A DNA stretch of 20,958 bases from JAGTQI01 sp038868115 (GCA_038868115.1 JAWBXA010000018.1:1-20958), one strand, 5' to 3'; shown: positions 1 through 7,312, counted from the first letter of the stretch. Translations and numbers: made by a program. The notes: generated by a model from the letters alone, not told the origin.

Positions 1-7
1 AATTATT

Positions 8-328
8 TTGCTTCCCCAGATGGGTTGGGAAGCCACCTTCGTGGGCATAGTAGCCTTCGACACGCTTGTAGTGGGGTTGGGCACATACATATTCTTCAAG
101 CCCAGATGGTGGTACATAGCCATAGGCGCAGGCACAGCCATAACAGCCGCAGCCGCCTACGCCGCCTACAAACCAACGTGGGGAGAGGCAGCCTTCATCG
201 CCTCAGCCACAGCCATGGCAATAGCCTGCGCCATAGTCCTAGCCGTAAGCGCCTACGTCCTCGTAAAAATATGGATAGAAACCCTAAAAGAAAGGAAAAA
301 ACGAAAAGGAGGTGAAACAACAAAATGA
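8..328 (+). CDS. Multi-pass membrane protein, probably 5'-truncated by the window edge
   Basis: The reading frame is open from the left edge (codons at 2 and 5 are sense) and the first possible start is TTG at 8, so this may be the C-terminal part of a longer protein. The visible 106 residues form about three hydrophobic segments (roughly residues 8-30, 36-54 and 61-87), then a basic tail rich in Lys/Arg (KERKKRKGG) expected in the cytoplasm. The stop overlaps the start of the secreted-protein gene by four bases (ATGA), so the two are translationally coupled. In archaeal and bacterial loci for TasA-like surface fibres, a membrane signal peptidase often precedes the fibre subunit. A signal-peptidase tail is therefore possible here, but no catalytic motif is visible and the family is not recognised. 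The base composition is more GC-rich than that of the gene downstream. Confidence 0.6.
   Translation: MLPQMGWEATFVGIVAFDTLVVGLGTYIFFKPRWWYIAIGAGTAITAAAAYAAYKPTWGEAAFIASATAMAIACAIVLAVSAYVLVKIWIETLKERKKRKGGETTK
307..315 (+). promoter_or_regulatory. Strong Shine-Dalgarno site inside the upstream gene
   Basis: AGGAGGTGA lies ten bases before the ATG at 325 and inside the end of the upstream gene. It is the most complete ribosome binding site noticed in the window, which suggests that the secreted protein is made in larger amounts than its membrane partner. Confidence 0.75.
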
Positions 329-882
329 AAACAAACTACAAAAAAATACTGAAACTGTCGATGTTGCTAGCAACGTCAATACTGATAGCAACAGCAAGTG
401 CAGCAATTTATGACAACTTGTTCCTAAGCGCCAATGTTGGTGTGGAAGAAGAATTGTATCTAGTATGGGATAAAACGGGAATTGATAATGGAATAACCGC
501 GGATATTAAAGGGGCATACTGTACCCTTTCCGGCTTAAAAGCACCTAAGGGAGGCAGTAGAACATATTCCAAAGCTATAGGAATTAATAATACAGGTGAA
601 ACTCCTATAACCTTTGACATAGAAGTAGTAGATGTTACGGGAAGCGGTACAACCAAGCTGGACTACATATTCATTGAGATTTACGACGACACTCCAACAA
701 CGACTCTAAAGGGCAACCTAACTGTATGGCAAAACGATGGGAAGGGAACAACTCCAGTAACAGACCTGACAATAGATGATGGTGATGCGTGGAGGCTACA
801 GTGGAAAATAGCTTGGAAGAGTACAGCCAGCGAAACTGATTCGGTAACTGTAGAGTTGAAAGTGACAACACCATCACCATAA
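325..882 (+). CDS. Secreted beta-rich surface protein with Sec signal peptide, TasA/AbpA-like candidate
   Basis: This is a 185-residue protein. A basic start (KTNYKKILK) is followed by a hydrophobic core, and signal peptidase I cleavage is expected after Ala-Ser-Ala at about residue 26. The mature part begins AIYDNLFLSANVGVEEE and continues as alternating short polar and hydrophobic strands, with Thr/Ser/Asp-rich loops and N-glycosylation sequons (NNT, NLT). No membrane anchor or archaellin class III peptide is seen. Length, signal peptide and strand-rich body resemble the TasA/camelysin class and the archaeal bundling pilins described from Pyrobaculum. That assignment is an inference and not a sequence match I can verify. 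The ATG at 325 overlaps the preceding stop and has an excellent ribosome binding site. A related but broken copy lies just downstream on the other strand. Confidence 0.65.
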   Translation: MKTNYKKILKLSMLLATSILIATASAAIYDNLFLSANVGVEEELYLVWDKTGIDNGITADIKGAYCTLSGLKAPKGGSRTYSKAIGINNTGETPITFDIEVVDVTGSGTTKLDYIFIEIYDDTPTTTLKGNLTVWQNDGKGTTPVTDLTIDDGDAWRLQWKIAWKSTASETDSVTVELKVTTPSP

Positions 883-893
883 CCCTCTTTTCT

Positions 894-1121
894 TTATATA
901 TTCGTATATTCGCTTTTTATATCCATAATACCATTTGTCAAAAATTCTTATTCAACACCAACTGTGCTTTGTAAGTGCATAGAATTGTAAACAGCAGCCG
1001 CCACCACTGCTATAAAAGTCAACAATGTAAGTGCCAATACTCCTAAAACCAACTTCTTCTTATGATTCTCTATGATATTTTTTACAAATTTTATCAGAGT
1101 AGAGGCTTTCTGAATTTTCAA
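894..1121 (-). pseudogene. Decayed paralogue of the secreted protein at 325-882
   Basis: On the minus strand, TTG at 1121 opens a 57-codon frame ending with TAA at 948-950. It encodes a basic N-terminus, one hydrophobic segment, and then AAAVYNSMHLQSTVGVE. This lines up with AAIYDNLFLSANVGVE, the signal-peptide end and mature N-terminus of the neighbouring secreted protein. At the next position the intact protein has Glu (GAA) where this copy has TAA. Reading on in the same frame gives EFLTNGIMDIKSEYTNI and then a second stop at 894-896. That tail resembles NGITADIKGAYCTL in the intact protein, after an apparent in-frame loss of roughly ten codons. The remainder is missing at the 3' end of the intact gene. 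This fits a decayed tandem or inverted duplicate. A functional 57-residue single-pass membrane protein is a less likely alternative. Confidence 0.6.
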
Positions 1122-1280
1122 GTTTTAACTCCCATTTTTTAGATTCCACATCCCTTTCTAAAACTTGTGAACGAAAAATATGTATCCAAAATACTTAGTT
1201 GTCACCCTATTTTCGCTAAGATAGCGCTTTATGGTGTTAAATCCGATAGTTTTAACAATGGAATGCATCCTACAGAAATT

Positions 1281-1297
1281 GGAAAACCTTTTATTTG
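1281..1297 (+). promoter_or_regulatory. Candidate archaeal promoter of vapBC
   Basis: A purine-rich BRE-like stretch (GGAAAACC) is directly followed by an AT-rich TATA-like element (TTTTATTTG). This places the transcript start about 25 bases on, near 1317-1321, just ahead of the GGTGGG ribosome site and the TTG at 1327. The spacing argues against the longer reading frame that begins at 1231. Confidence 0.4.
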
Positions 1298-1326
1298 TAT
1301 TTTTGGTATTACTTTTTGGTGGGAAT

Positions 1327-1557
1327 TTGAGTAAGTATACTACGGTTTCCACTAAAATTCCTTTGGAGCTTAGGGAGAAGATGAAGGAGTTGAAGATTAA
1401 GCCTTCTAGGCTTTTGAGGAAAGCTATCGAGGATGAGGTAAGGCGTAGGGAAGCAGAGAGGCTAAAAGAAGAGGTTGAAAGGCTTAAGTCTGTCCTTGAC
1501 AGGGTAAGTGTGGAAGAGGTTGTTAAAGGCTTGAGAGAGGATAGAATGCGAAGATGA
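1327..1557 (+). CDS. vapB: VapB-type antitoxin, ribbon-helix-helix family
   Basis: This 76-residue protein starts at TTG 1327, which has GGTGGG three bases upstream. The frame stays open back to ATG 1231, but the extra N-terminus is hydrophobic and unlike an antitoxin. Residues 4-40 (TTVSTKIPLELREKMKEL, then KPSRLLRKAI) match the ribbon-helix-helix fold: a short DNA-contacting strand and two helices. A charged, Lys/Glu/Arg-rich helix (about residues 40-60) and a C-terminal tail follow and would wrap the toxin. In such pairs the antitoxin binds and blocks the PIN nuclease and represses its own promoter. The stop overlaps the toxin start by four bases. Confidence 0.85.
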   Translation: MSKYTTVSTKIPLELREKMKELKIKPSRLLRKAIEDEVRRREAERLKEEVERLKSVLDRVSVEEVVKGLREDRMRR

Positions 1558-1952
1558 AATACCTCTTTGACTCTTCAGCGATATTCAAAGCCATAAAAGA
1601 AAATAAGGTTGATGTTTTGGTTGGAAATTGCACGTTGGAATTGGCGAGATATGAGCTTGGAAACATTCTTTGGAAAAGCTTCGCCTTAGAAGGAAAAGCC
1701 ACAGAAATGGAAATCAAAAGTTTGGCAAAAATTGCAAAGCGAGTTCTTGGCATAATGGAAGTATTGCAAATAGACTGCAGCGAAGAAGAAATCTTGGAAA
1801 TCGCAAACAAGGCGAAAATAACATTTTACGATGCATCCTACGTTTACTACGCAAAAGCGAAAAATCTAACATTGATAACCGAAGACACACAGCTTCTCAA
1901 AAAGATTGCAGCTCAGATAAACGCCTCAACCTTAAGTGACATCACTGGCTAA
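1554..1952 (+). CDS. vapC: VapC-type PIN-domain ribonuclease toxin
   Basis: A 132-residue PIN domain, the usual length for VapC. The acidic metal-binding residues are in place: Asp in LFDSSAI near the N-terminus, Glu in ARYELGN, Asp in TFYDASYVYYAK, and Asp in LITEDTQLLKK near the C-terminus. VapC toxins are Mg-dependent endoribonucleases that typically cut tRNA or rRNA when freed from the antitoxin. The ATG at 1554 overlaps the antitoxin stop (ATGA), so translation is coupled. No frameshift or missing acidic residue is seen, so the toxin looks intact. The RNA target cannot be read from the sequence. Confidence 0.9.
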   Translation: MKYLFDSSAIFKAIKENKVDVLVGNCTLELARYELGNILWKSFALEGKATEMEIKSLAKIAKRVLGIMEVLQIDCSEEEILEIANKAKITFYDASYVYYAKAKNLTLITEDTQLLKKIAAQINASTLSDITG

Positions 1953-1984
1953 TGTAAAAGCTGCATCAGAAAACCTATTTTCTG

Positions 1985-1997
1985 CCAAAGTTTAAAT
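1985..1997 (+). promoter_or_regulatory. BRE/TATA promoter of the HMG-CoA reductase operon
   Basis: BRE-like CCAAAG is directly followed by TATA element TTTAAAT at 1991-1997. A start site near 2020 would leave a leader of about 35 bases carrying AGAGAGG (2038-2044) before the ATG at 2054. Confidence 0.5.
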
Positions 1998-2053
1998 GCA
2001 AAGCGAAATAATGCTATCATTTAGTCTGACTTGAATGAGAGAGGAAAACACGT

Positions 2054-3331
2054 ATGAGTAAGTCATCTTTGTTTTCGGGTTTTTACAAGCTTAGTCCTAA
2101 AGAGCGTTTAGCCTTTGTTAAGGAGTTTGCTGGCTTAACTGATGAGGAATGCGCCCTATTGCAGAATACTGGTAGTCTGCCCTTGGACTTGGCTGACCGT
2201 ATGATCGAGAACGTTATTGGAGCTATTCCAGTGCCGCTTGGCATTGCCGTCAACTTCCTAATTAATGGCAGAGACTACTTGGTGCCGATGGCTATTGAGG
2301 AACCGTCCGTAGTGGCGGCGGCTAGTTATGCCGCGAAAATGGCTAGGGAGGGCGGAGGCTTTCACACGAGCAGTACTCCGCCAATCATGATTGGGCAAGT
2401 GCAGGCAGTCGGCATCAAAGACCCTTACGCGGCTAGGCAACGCATTTTACAGGCTAAAGGGGAAATCCTAAAGAAGGCTAACGACCAAGACCCGGTGCTT
2501 GTCTCTGTTGGAGGCGGAGCAAAAGACCTAGACGCAAAAGTCATCCATACAGTTCAAGGTCCAATGGTTATTACTGAGTTGCATGTTGACTGCCGCGATG
2601 CCATGGGCGCTAACGCCGTAAACACTATGTGCGAGGCTGTAGCCCCCCTAATAGAGCGGATAACGGGCGGACGCGTCTATCTGCGGATAATTTCCAACTT
2701 GGCTGTTAAACGCCTAGCAAGGGCATGGTGCGTCGTGCCAAAGGAGGCTGTTGGAGGAGAAGAAGTCGTTGACGGCATTATTAATGCTTGGGCTTTTGCA
2801 GCAGCCGACCCATATAGGGCGGCTACGCACAATAAGGGGATAATGAATGGCATAATAGCCGTCGTAATTGCCACATGCAACGACCACCGCGCCATAGAAG
2901 CCGGAGCCCATGCTTATGCTGCCAGAAGCGGCCAATACACAACGCTTTCAACCTGGGAGAAAAACGAGAACGGCGACTTGGTAGGCTCAATAGAACTGCC
3001 AATGGCCGTCGGCCTGATAGGCGGAGCTGTGCGAACCCATCCCATAGCCAAAATATGCCTAAAAATTCTAGGTGTAAAAACGGCTAATGAGTTTGCCGAA
3101 GTTTTGGCGGCTGTAGGCCTAGCCCAAAACCTGGGCGCTTTGAGAGCTTTAGCCCATGAAGGCATACAGCGCGGCCATATGTCGCTTCACGCTAGAAACA
3201 TCGCTATTGCTGCTGGCGCCACTGGCGAACTCATAGACTTAGTTGCCGAGAAAATGGTGGAAGAACGCAAAATCCGCATGGACAGAGCAAAAGAACTCAT
3301 AGAACAGTATAGGGCTGCCGGAAAAATCTAA
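2054..3331 (+). CDS. hmgA: Class II hydroxymethylglutaryl-CoA reductase
   Basis: A 425-residue enzyme of the mevalonate pathway that interconverts HMG-CoA and mevalonate and feeds archaeal isoprenoid lipid synthesis. Family motifs occur in order: ENVIGAIPVP at 52-61, EEPSVVAAAS at 82-91 with catalytic Glu83, DAMGAN at 182-187, THNKGIMNG at 258-266 with catalytic Lys261, CNDHRA at 275-280 with Asp277, and GHMSLHARN at 374-382 with catalytic His375. The sequence pattern and soluble N-terminus mark the class II (bacterial/Pseudomonas mevalonii-type) form. The class I enzyme is the one found in eukaryotes and most archaea. Class II enzymes also occur in some archaea such as Archaeoglobus and are commonly taken as transferred. 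It starts at ATG with an AGAGAGG ribosome site and heads a likely operon with the PRPP synthetase 36 bases downstream. Cofactor preference (NADH or NADPH) is not decidable here. Confidence 0.95.
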   Translation: MSKSSLFSGFYKLSPKERLAFVKEFAGLTDEECALLQNTGSLPLDLADRMIENVIGAIPVPLGIAVNFLINGRDYLVPMAIEEPSVVAAASYAAKMAREGGGFHTSSTPPIMIGQVQAVGIKDPYAARQRILQAKGEILKKANDQDPVLVSVGGGAKDLDAKVIHTVQGPMVITELHVDCRDAMGANAVNTMCEAVAPLIERITGGRVYLRIISNLAVKRLARAWCVVPKEAVGGEEVVDGIINAWAFAAADPYRAATHNKGIMNGIIAVVIATCNDHRAIEAGAHAYAARSGQYTTLSTWEKNENGDLVGSIELPMAVGLIGGAVRTHPIAKICLKILGVKTANEFAEVLAAVGLAQNLGALRALAHEGIQRGHMSLHARNIAIAAGATGELIDLVAEKMVEERKIRMDRAKELIEQYRAAGKI

Positions 3332-3367
3332 AAGATAGGCGCTTCTTCACTAAAGAACGGCGGTTAG

Positions 3368-4252
3368 ATGAAAATCCTCCCAGGACCAGCCTCAAAAGAG
3401 CTGGGCGAAAAAATAGCCCAAATTTTAGGTGTAGAACCGGTTCCAGTTTTTTTTAAGAGTTTTCCAGACGGCGAATCCTATGTGAGGCTTGACGGAACAG
3501 TTGAAGGCGAAACCGCCGTAATAGTGCAGACTACAAGTCCGCCGCAAGACACTCGCTTGATACAGCTTGCATTAATTGCTGACGCTGCCAAGAGAAACAA
3601 CGCAAAAAAAGTTGTGGCTGTTGTACCATATTTGGCTTATGCCCGACAAGACAAAGTCTTCCTTAAAGGCGAGGCTGTAAGCATAGAAGCCGTAGCAAAA
3701 ATGCTTAAGGCTGCCGGCATCGACGCATTAATAACCGTAAACGTTCACCAGAAAAACATCTTAGACCGTTTTCCTTTCCAGGCAAAGAACCTTTCAGCCG
3801 TCCCGCTCCTAGCAGAACACTTCAAGCAAAAAGGCTTCATGGAGGCTTTTGCATTGGCCCCAGACAAGGGTGCAATAGGCATAGCTGAAGAAGCCTCTAA
3901 AGTTTTAGGCGGAGATTTTGGCTATTTGGAAAAGCAAAGAGACCGCTATACTGGACGTGTAACCGTTGAAAAGAGGGAGTTCGCCGTTAAAGGAAAAGCG
4001 GTCATCATTTTTGACGATATTATTAGTACTGGCGGCACAATAGTGGCGGCGGCAAACATTTTAAAAGAACTGGAAGCAGCAAAAGTTTATGCCGCATGTG
4101 TGCATCCGCTTCTGGTGGGCGATGCTGAAAAGCGCATCCGCCAAGCCGGAGTTGAAGAAATAGTTGGAACAGACAGCGTCTCAAGCCCGGTAAGCAAAGT
4201 TTCACTGGCTCCGCTTATTGCTCAAGCGTTACGGGAGCTTCAAAGTGGCTAG
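3368..4252 (+). CDS. prs: Ribose-phosphate pyrophosphokinase (PRPP synthetase)
   Basis: A 294-residue enzyme that converts ribose 5-phosphate and ATP to PRPP, the precursor of nucleotides, histidine and, in archaea, phosphoribosyl-linked products. Visible motifs are FPDGESYVR at 32-40, YLAYARQDKVF at 88-98 (the flexible loop with ARQD), NVHQ around His127, and the PRPP-binding loop VIIFDDIISTGGTI at 212-225. At about 290 residues it matches the short archaeal enzymes rather than the roughly 310-residue bacterial form, which has added allosteric contacts. It starts at ATG 3368, 36 bases after HMG-CoA reductase, with only a weak GGCGG ribosome site, so it is probably co-transcribed. The next gene starts inside its 3' end. 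Confidence 0.95.
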   Translation: MKILPGPASKELGEKIAQILGVEPVPVFFKSFPDGESYVRLDGTVEGETAVIVQTTSPPQDTRLIQLALIADAAKRNNAKKVVAVVPYLAYARQDKVFLKGEAVSIEAVAKMLKAAGIDALITVNVHQKNILDRFPFQAKNLSAVPLLAEHFKQKGFMEAFALAPDKGAIGIAEEASKVLGGDFGYLEKQRDRYTGRVTVEKREFAVKGKAVIIFDDIISTGGTIVAAANILKELEAAKVYAACVHPLLVGDAEKRIRQAGVEEIVGTDSVSSPVSKVSLAPLIAQALRELQSG

Positions 4253-5282
4253 GCTCTTCTTCCTCTTATCAGGCGAGCATGAAACACTCCCAACGGCGGA
4301 GCTTAAAGCCATCCTTGAGGCTGAAGGCTACAGCTACAGAGTATTAGAAAAACTGGACCAGGTTTTGAGAATTGAAGCAGACATAAAATGCGTCGAAGCC
4401 GCAAAAAGGCGTGCAGCTTTAACGAGGCTGTGTGGATTGGAAATTTTTACATGCAAGGCTGAGCTAAGCGAGGCTGTTAAAGCAATCCGCTCAACCAATA
4501 TTGACAAATTCGTAAAAAGTGGCGAAACTTTTGCTGTCCGCATAAAACATGCAAAAAGCCACGCAAAAGAAGTCAACGGAATGGCTTTAGAGCGCAAACT
4601 CGGCGAAATAATCCTAAACACGACAGAAAATGTACGAGTAAACCTTCAAAACCCCAAAAAAACTTTCACAGGAATCTTAACAGATGATAAGCTTGTTTTC
4701 GGCTTGAAGTTGGCGGACATGCCGCCGAAACCATTTATGGATAGACGCCCAAAGAAAAAGCCCTTCTTCCACCCTTCGGCAATGCCGCCAAAACTCGCAA
4801 GATGCATGGTGAACTTAGCCAAGCCAAAATCCGGCGATTTAGTGTTTGACCCCTTTTGCGGAACGGGAAGCATCCTTATTGAGGCAGCCCTAATAGGGTG
4901 CCGCGTCCTCGGCTTTGACATCCAAAGACGCATGGTTAAGGGAAGCAGAGAAAACCTTGCATATTTCGGCATTGAACCAGAAGGACTCATAGTTGCCGAC
5001 GCAGAAAACCCTCCTGTGAAAAACGTGGACGCCGTGGTTGCAGACCCACCCTATGGACGAAGCGCAACAACCTTTAAGCGAGCCACAAGGCAGATAATCG
5101 AAGACTGTTTAAAGGCTGTACAAGACATGCTTGACAAAAAGAGTCATATATGCATGGCAGCGCCAAAGACCATTGAAATAAGCCAAATTGGTAAGACGTT
5201 AGGCTATCGGCACGTAGAATCTCACATGGTTTATGTACACAGAAGCCTAACCCGTGAAATCGCAGTTTTCGAGAAAGCATAA
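4245..5282 (+). CDS. THUMP-domain tRNA (guanine10-N2)-methyltransferase, archaeal Trm-G10 family
   Basis: I chose GTG 4245 as the start. It gives a 345-residue protein beginning ARLFFLLSGEHETLP, overlaps the prs stop by eight bases, and has GGGAG eight bases upstream. An in-frame ATG at 4218 would add nine residues. The N-terminal half (to about residue 155) fits the THUMP RNA-binding region. A Rossmann methyltransferase domain follows, with SAM motif I FDPFCGTGSILIEA around 201-214 and the N-methyltransferase motif DPPYGR at 267-272, typical of enzymes that methylate the exocyclic amine of guanine. The family makes m2G and m2,2G at position 10 of tRNA. The Asp-Pro-Pro-Tyr motif and domain order are complete. 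Confidence 0.88.
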   Translation: MARLFFLLSGEHETLPTAELKAILEAEGYSYRVLEKLDQVLRIEADIKCVEAAKRRAALTRLCGLEIFTCKAELSEAVKAIRSTNIDKFVKSGETFAVRIKHAKSHAKEVNGMALERKLGEIILNTTENVRVNLQNPKKTFTGILTDDKLVFGLKLADMPPKPFMDRRPKKKPFFHPSAMPPKLARCMVNLAKPKSGDLVFDPFCGTGSILIEAALIGCRVLGFDIQRRMVKGSRENLAYFGIEPEGLIVADAENPPVKNVDAVVADPPYGRSATTFKRATRQIIEDCLKAVQDMLDKKSHICMAAPKTIEISQIGKTLGYRHVESHMVYVHRSLTREIAVFEKA

Positions 5283-5605
5283 TGCTGCTTATAGCTCTTT
5301 CTCAAAGTAGAGGATTACGATGGACATTAATTGTACAATTAAGCCAAATGGCGGCCGTAGATTGTATTGTTAAACCCAAATGTTCTTCCCGAATTCTTTG
5401 CATTTTAGCAGTTCGCCCTCCGCGACAGGTCCTTCACCCCTTGAACTTTTAGTGCTGCCATAACACGACCAAAAACAACAATAACCCCATACCATAAAAG
5501 ACCATTTCCCATGCATGATTCTCCATTCAACCTTTAAAACTTGCGAATTAAGCATAAAGCCTAACAAGGAAAAGGCTTCATAATTTAAACGGTGCAGTGC
5601 CACGC
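5283..5605. other. Intergenic stretch, gene-poor, one possible small minus-strand ORF
   Basis: No confident gene is found in about 320 bases. A minus-strand frame from 5526 to 5449 could encode a 25-residue peptide (MENHAWEMVFYG, then a hydrophobic run ending LWQH), a possible single-span membrane peptide. A second minus-strand frame of 77 codons (5603-5370) overlaps it and the start of RNase Z, but lacks family features. AT-rich elements near 5530-5539 (CTTTAAAAC) and 5577-5590 (ATAATTTAAAC) could serve as TATA boxes for RNase Z. No tRNA-like structure was seen. Confidence 0.4.
5449..5526 (-). CDS. Possible 25-residue single-span membrane peptide
   Basis: ATG 5526 to TAA 5449 reads MENHAWEMVFYGMGLLLFL and ends VVLWQH. 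About 13 consecutive hydrophobic residues could span or insert into a membrane. The ribosome site is weak (AGGTTGA directly before the ATG), and a TATA-like CTTTATGCTT lies about 30 bases upstream. Such a short frame can arise by chance, so this is only a candidate. Confidence 0.2.
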   Translation of the reverse strand: MENHAWEMVFYGMGLLLFLVVLWQH

Positions 5606-6529
5606 ATGAACTTGAAGGTCATCTTCTTAGGCACGGCTGGAAGCATCCCAACTCCAAAAAGGAGCCTGCCAGCTATATTGATAAAGCGTAAAGGCGAACA
5701 GCTGCTTTTTGACTGCGGCGAGGGTGTGCAAAGGCAGATGATAATGGCTGGAGCCAGCTTCAACAAGAAAATGAAAGTGTTTGTAACACACATGCACGGA
5801 GACCACATGCTAGGCTTGCCTGGGCTTATACAGACGATGGCCCTTCTTAGCCGCGACAAAAAACTCGAAATCTACGGACCGCCAGGAATAAGAAGATTCA
5901 TAGAAAACTTAAGAGAAACAGTTCAGTTCAGCATAACATTCCCCATAGAAATCAATGAAATCCACAGCGCTGGAAAAGTATGCGAAGAGATAGAATACGC
6001 TGTTCAGGCTGTTTGGGCAAACCATGTAATACCAAGCCTGGCCTACGCCCTAGTGGAGAAGCCCCGCCCAGGAAAATTTTACCCAGAAAAAGCTAAAGCC
6101 TTAGGAGTCCCGAAAGGACCTTTATGGTCAAGGCTCCAACACGGCAATGAAGTTAAACTTCCAAACGGGAAAATCGTCAAACCGGAAGATGTTATGGGTT
6201 CGCCAAGACCGGGAAGAAAAATAGTTTACACCGGAGACACGAGGCCTTTTGAGAGTTTGGCGGATTTTGCGGCTGATGCTGATTTGTTAATTCATGACGC
6301 CACTTTGGATGATGACTTGGCTGAAAGAGCTTATGAGGATGGACACTCAACTCCAAGTCAAGCGGCGGAGAACGCCAAAAATTCCAGAGCTAAACTGTTG
6401 ATTCTAACCCACATAAGTGCGCGTTATGGAAACCCGAAAGTGCTTTTAAAACAAGCAAGGAAAATTTTCAAAAAGACACAGGTTGCAGAAGACTTTATGA
6501 CCATTGAGGTTCCGCTTCCAAAAGGCTGA
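5606..6529 (+). CDS. rnz: Ribonuclease Z (tRNA 3'-processing endonuclease)
   Basis: A 307-residue metallo-beta-lactamase-fold enzyme that cuts precursor tRNA after the discriminator base. The N-terminus LKVIFLGTAGSIPTPKR is characteristic, and the zinc site THMHGDHMLGLPG is at about 61-73. Further metal and catalytic positions are the His in WANHVIPSLAY, Asp in YTGDTRP, Asp in LIHDATLDDD, the histidine of EDGHSTPSQAAE and the His in LILTHISARYGN. The region after ALVEKPRPGKF resembles the family's tRNA-binding arm. ATG 5606 gives the canonical N-terminus; an in-frame GTG at 5597 would add three residues, and neither has a clear ribosome site. The gene ends three bases from the convergent gene on the other strand, so read-through would make antisense RNA. 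Confidence 0.93.
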   Translation: MNLKVIFLGTAGSIPTPKRSLPAILIKRKGEQLLFDCGEGVQRQMIMAGASFNKKMKVFVTHMHGDHMLGLPGLIQTMALLSRDKKLEIYGPPGIRRFIENLRETVQFSITFPIEINEIHSAGKVCEEIEYAVQAVWANHVIPSLAYALVEKPRPGKFYPEKAKALGVPKGPLWSRLQHGNEVKLPNGKIVKPEDVMGSPRPGRKIVYTGDTRPFESLADFAADADLLIHDATLDDDLAERAYEDGHSTPSQAAENAKNSRAKLLILTHISARYGNPKVLLKQARKIFKKTQVAEDFMTIEVPLPKG

Positions 6530-6532
6530 AAC

Positions 6533-7312
6533 TTACCAAAGTATTGAGAGGCAGGTTAAGGCGCCTTCCCCTTTCCTAAACTCTGACATCTCCAACTCTT
6601 GTACGGCGAAGCCTTCCCTTTCTATAAGCCTCCTCGTTTTTGGATAACCCTTCGCCATTAGAACTACTCCATTGACGGCTAGACAGTTTGACGCGTATTG
6701 CTCTGAGGGGGGAACAACAAGCCTATTATAGCTCTTAAAAACATCTGCATTGAAGTAGCCCTCCGCCAGCACAACATAACCGTTTCCGAGGTATGTGCAC
6801 ACAGACTTCAAATGAGTAACGCCATTCACTTTAACAGGAATTATGTTAAACCCATCATTCTCCAAAATTTTCTGCAACTGATCCACGGCATAAAAATTAG
6901 TTCTGGCTGTAAGACCGACAAATACTTCTTTGCCGATTTTGAGGACGTCTCCACCATCAATTGTTGCTGGCGGTTCTATGCGGTGCACCTTCTTCATTTT
7001 TTCCAGCATCCTCGCTATTTCGACAACCTCTCCTTTTCGAGACCTCATTTTCATATTACATATAACCGCCTTCTCGCCAAAAATAACGGCTGTATCCTCA
7101 ACGAAGCAGCTGTCTGGTAATGTGTCGTCGCCCTTAGCCCAAAGAAGTTTTAAACCAAGGTTCTCTAAGGCTTTGCAGTATTCCATGTGCTGCCTTTTAG
7201 CAAGCTCAACATCTATCCTCTCAGTATTAGTTCTTATACACTTATTATAGGAGTTTGGCACTAGACGTACAGGCGCGTACTCTGCTCTTGGCGTATCCAT
7301 GTTTACCGCCAT
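6533..7312 (-). CDS. DDAH/arginine-deiminase-superfamily amidinohydrolase
   Basis: A 259-residue guanidino-group-modifying enzyme with the catalytic set of dimethylarginine dimethylaminohydrolases: DSCFVEDTAV at 67-76, TIDGGDV at 117-123, His167 in NGVTHLKS, and Cys254 in GEGALTCLSILW five residues from the end. The nucleophilic Cys and the general-base His are both present, so the protein should be active. Known family members hydrolyse methylated arginine, arginine or related guanidines to citrulline or ornithine-type products. The substrate here is not determinable. ATG 7312 overlaps the stop of the upstream TIM-barrel gene by ten bases. A second in-frame ATG at 7300 has GGCGGT just upstream and may be the real start, giving 255 residues. 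The two genes appear to form one transcript. Confidence 0.82.
   Translation of the reverse strand: MAVNMDTPRAEYAPVRLVPNSYNKCIRTNTERIDVELAKRQHMEYCKALENLGLKLLWAKGDDTLPDSCFVEDTAVIFGEKAVICNMKMRSRKGEVVEIARMLEKMKKVHRIEPPATIDGGDVLKIGKEVFVGLTARTNFYAVDQLQKILENDGFNIIPVKVNGVTHLKSVCTYLGNGYVVLAEGYFNADVFKSYNRLVVPPSEQYASNCLAVNGVVLMAKGYPKTRRLIEREGFAVQELEMSEFRKGEGALTCLSILW

Noticed and set aside
1231..1326. In-frame upstream extension of the VapB antitoxin from ATG 1231
   Set aside because: The added residues are hydrophobic and unlike ribbon-helix-helix proteins, and they precede the likely promoter and the GGTGGG ribosome site of the TTG at 1327.
2258..3165. Several open frames antisense to HMG-CoA reductase
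   Set aside because: They are Cys/Arg/Ser-rich shadows of a strongly conserved gene.
4218..4244. ATG 4218 as start of the tRNA methyltransferase
   Set aside because: GTG 4245 has a well-spaced GGGAG and gives the family-like N-terminus, while 4218 lies deep within prs without a ribosome site. It remains possible.
5390..5440. tRNA-like GTTCGCCC motif
   Set aside because: No paired acceptor, D or anticodon stems could be drawn around it on either strand.
5370..5603. Minus-strand 77-codon frame
   Set aside because: It overlaps the RNase Z start, has no ribosome site or family features, and its composition is mixed. A 25-residue frame in another register is somewhat more plausible.
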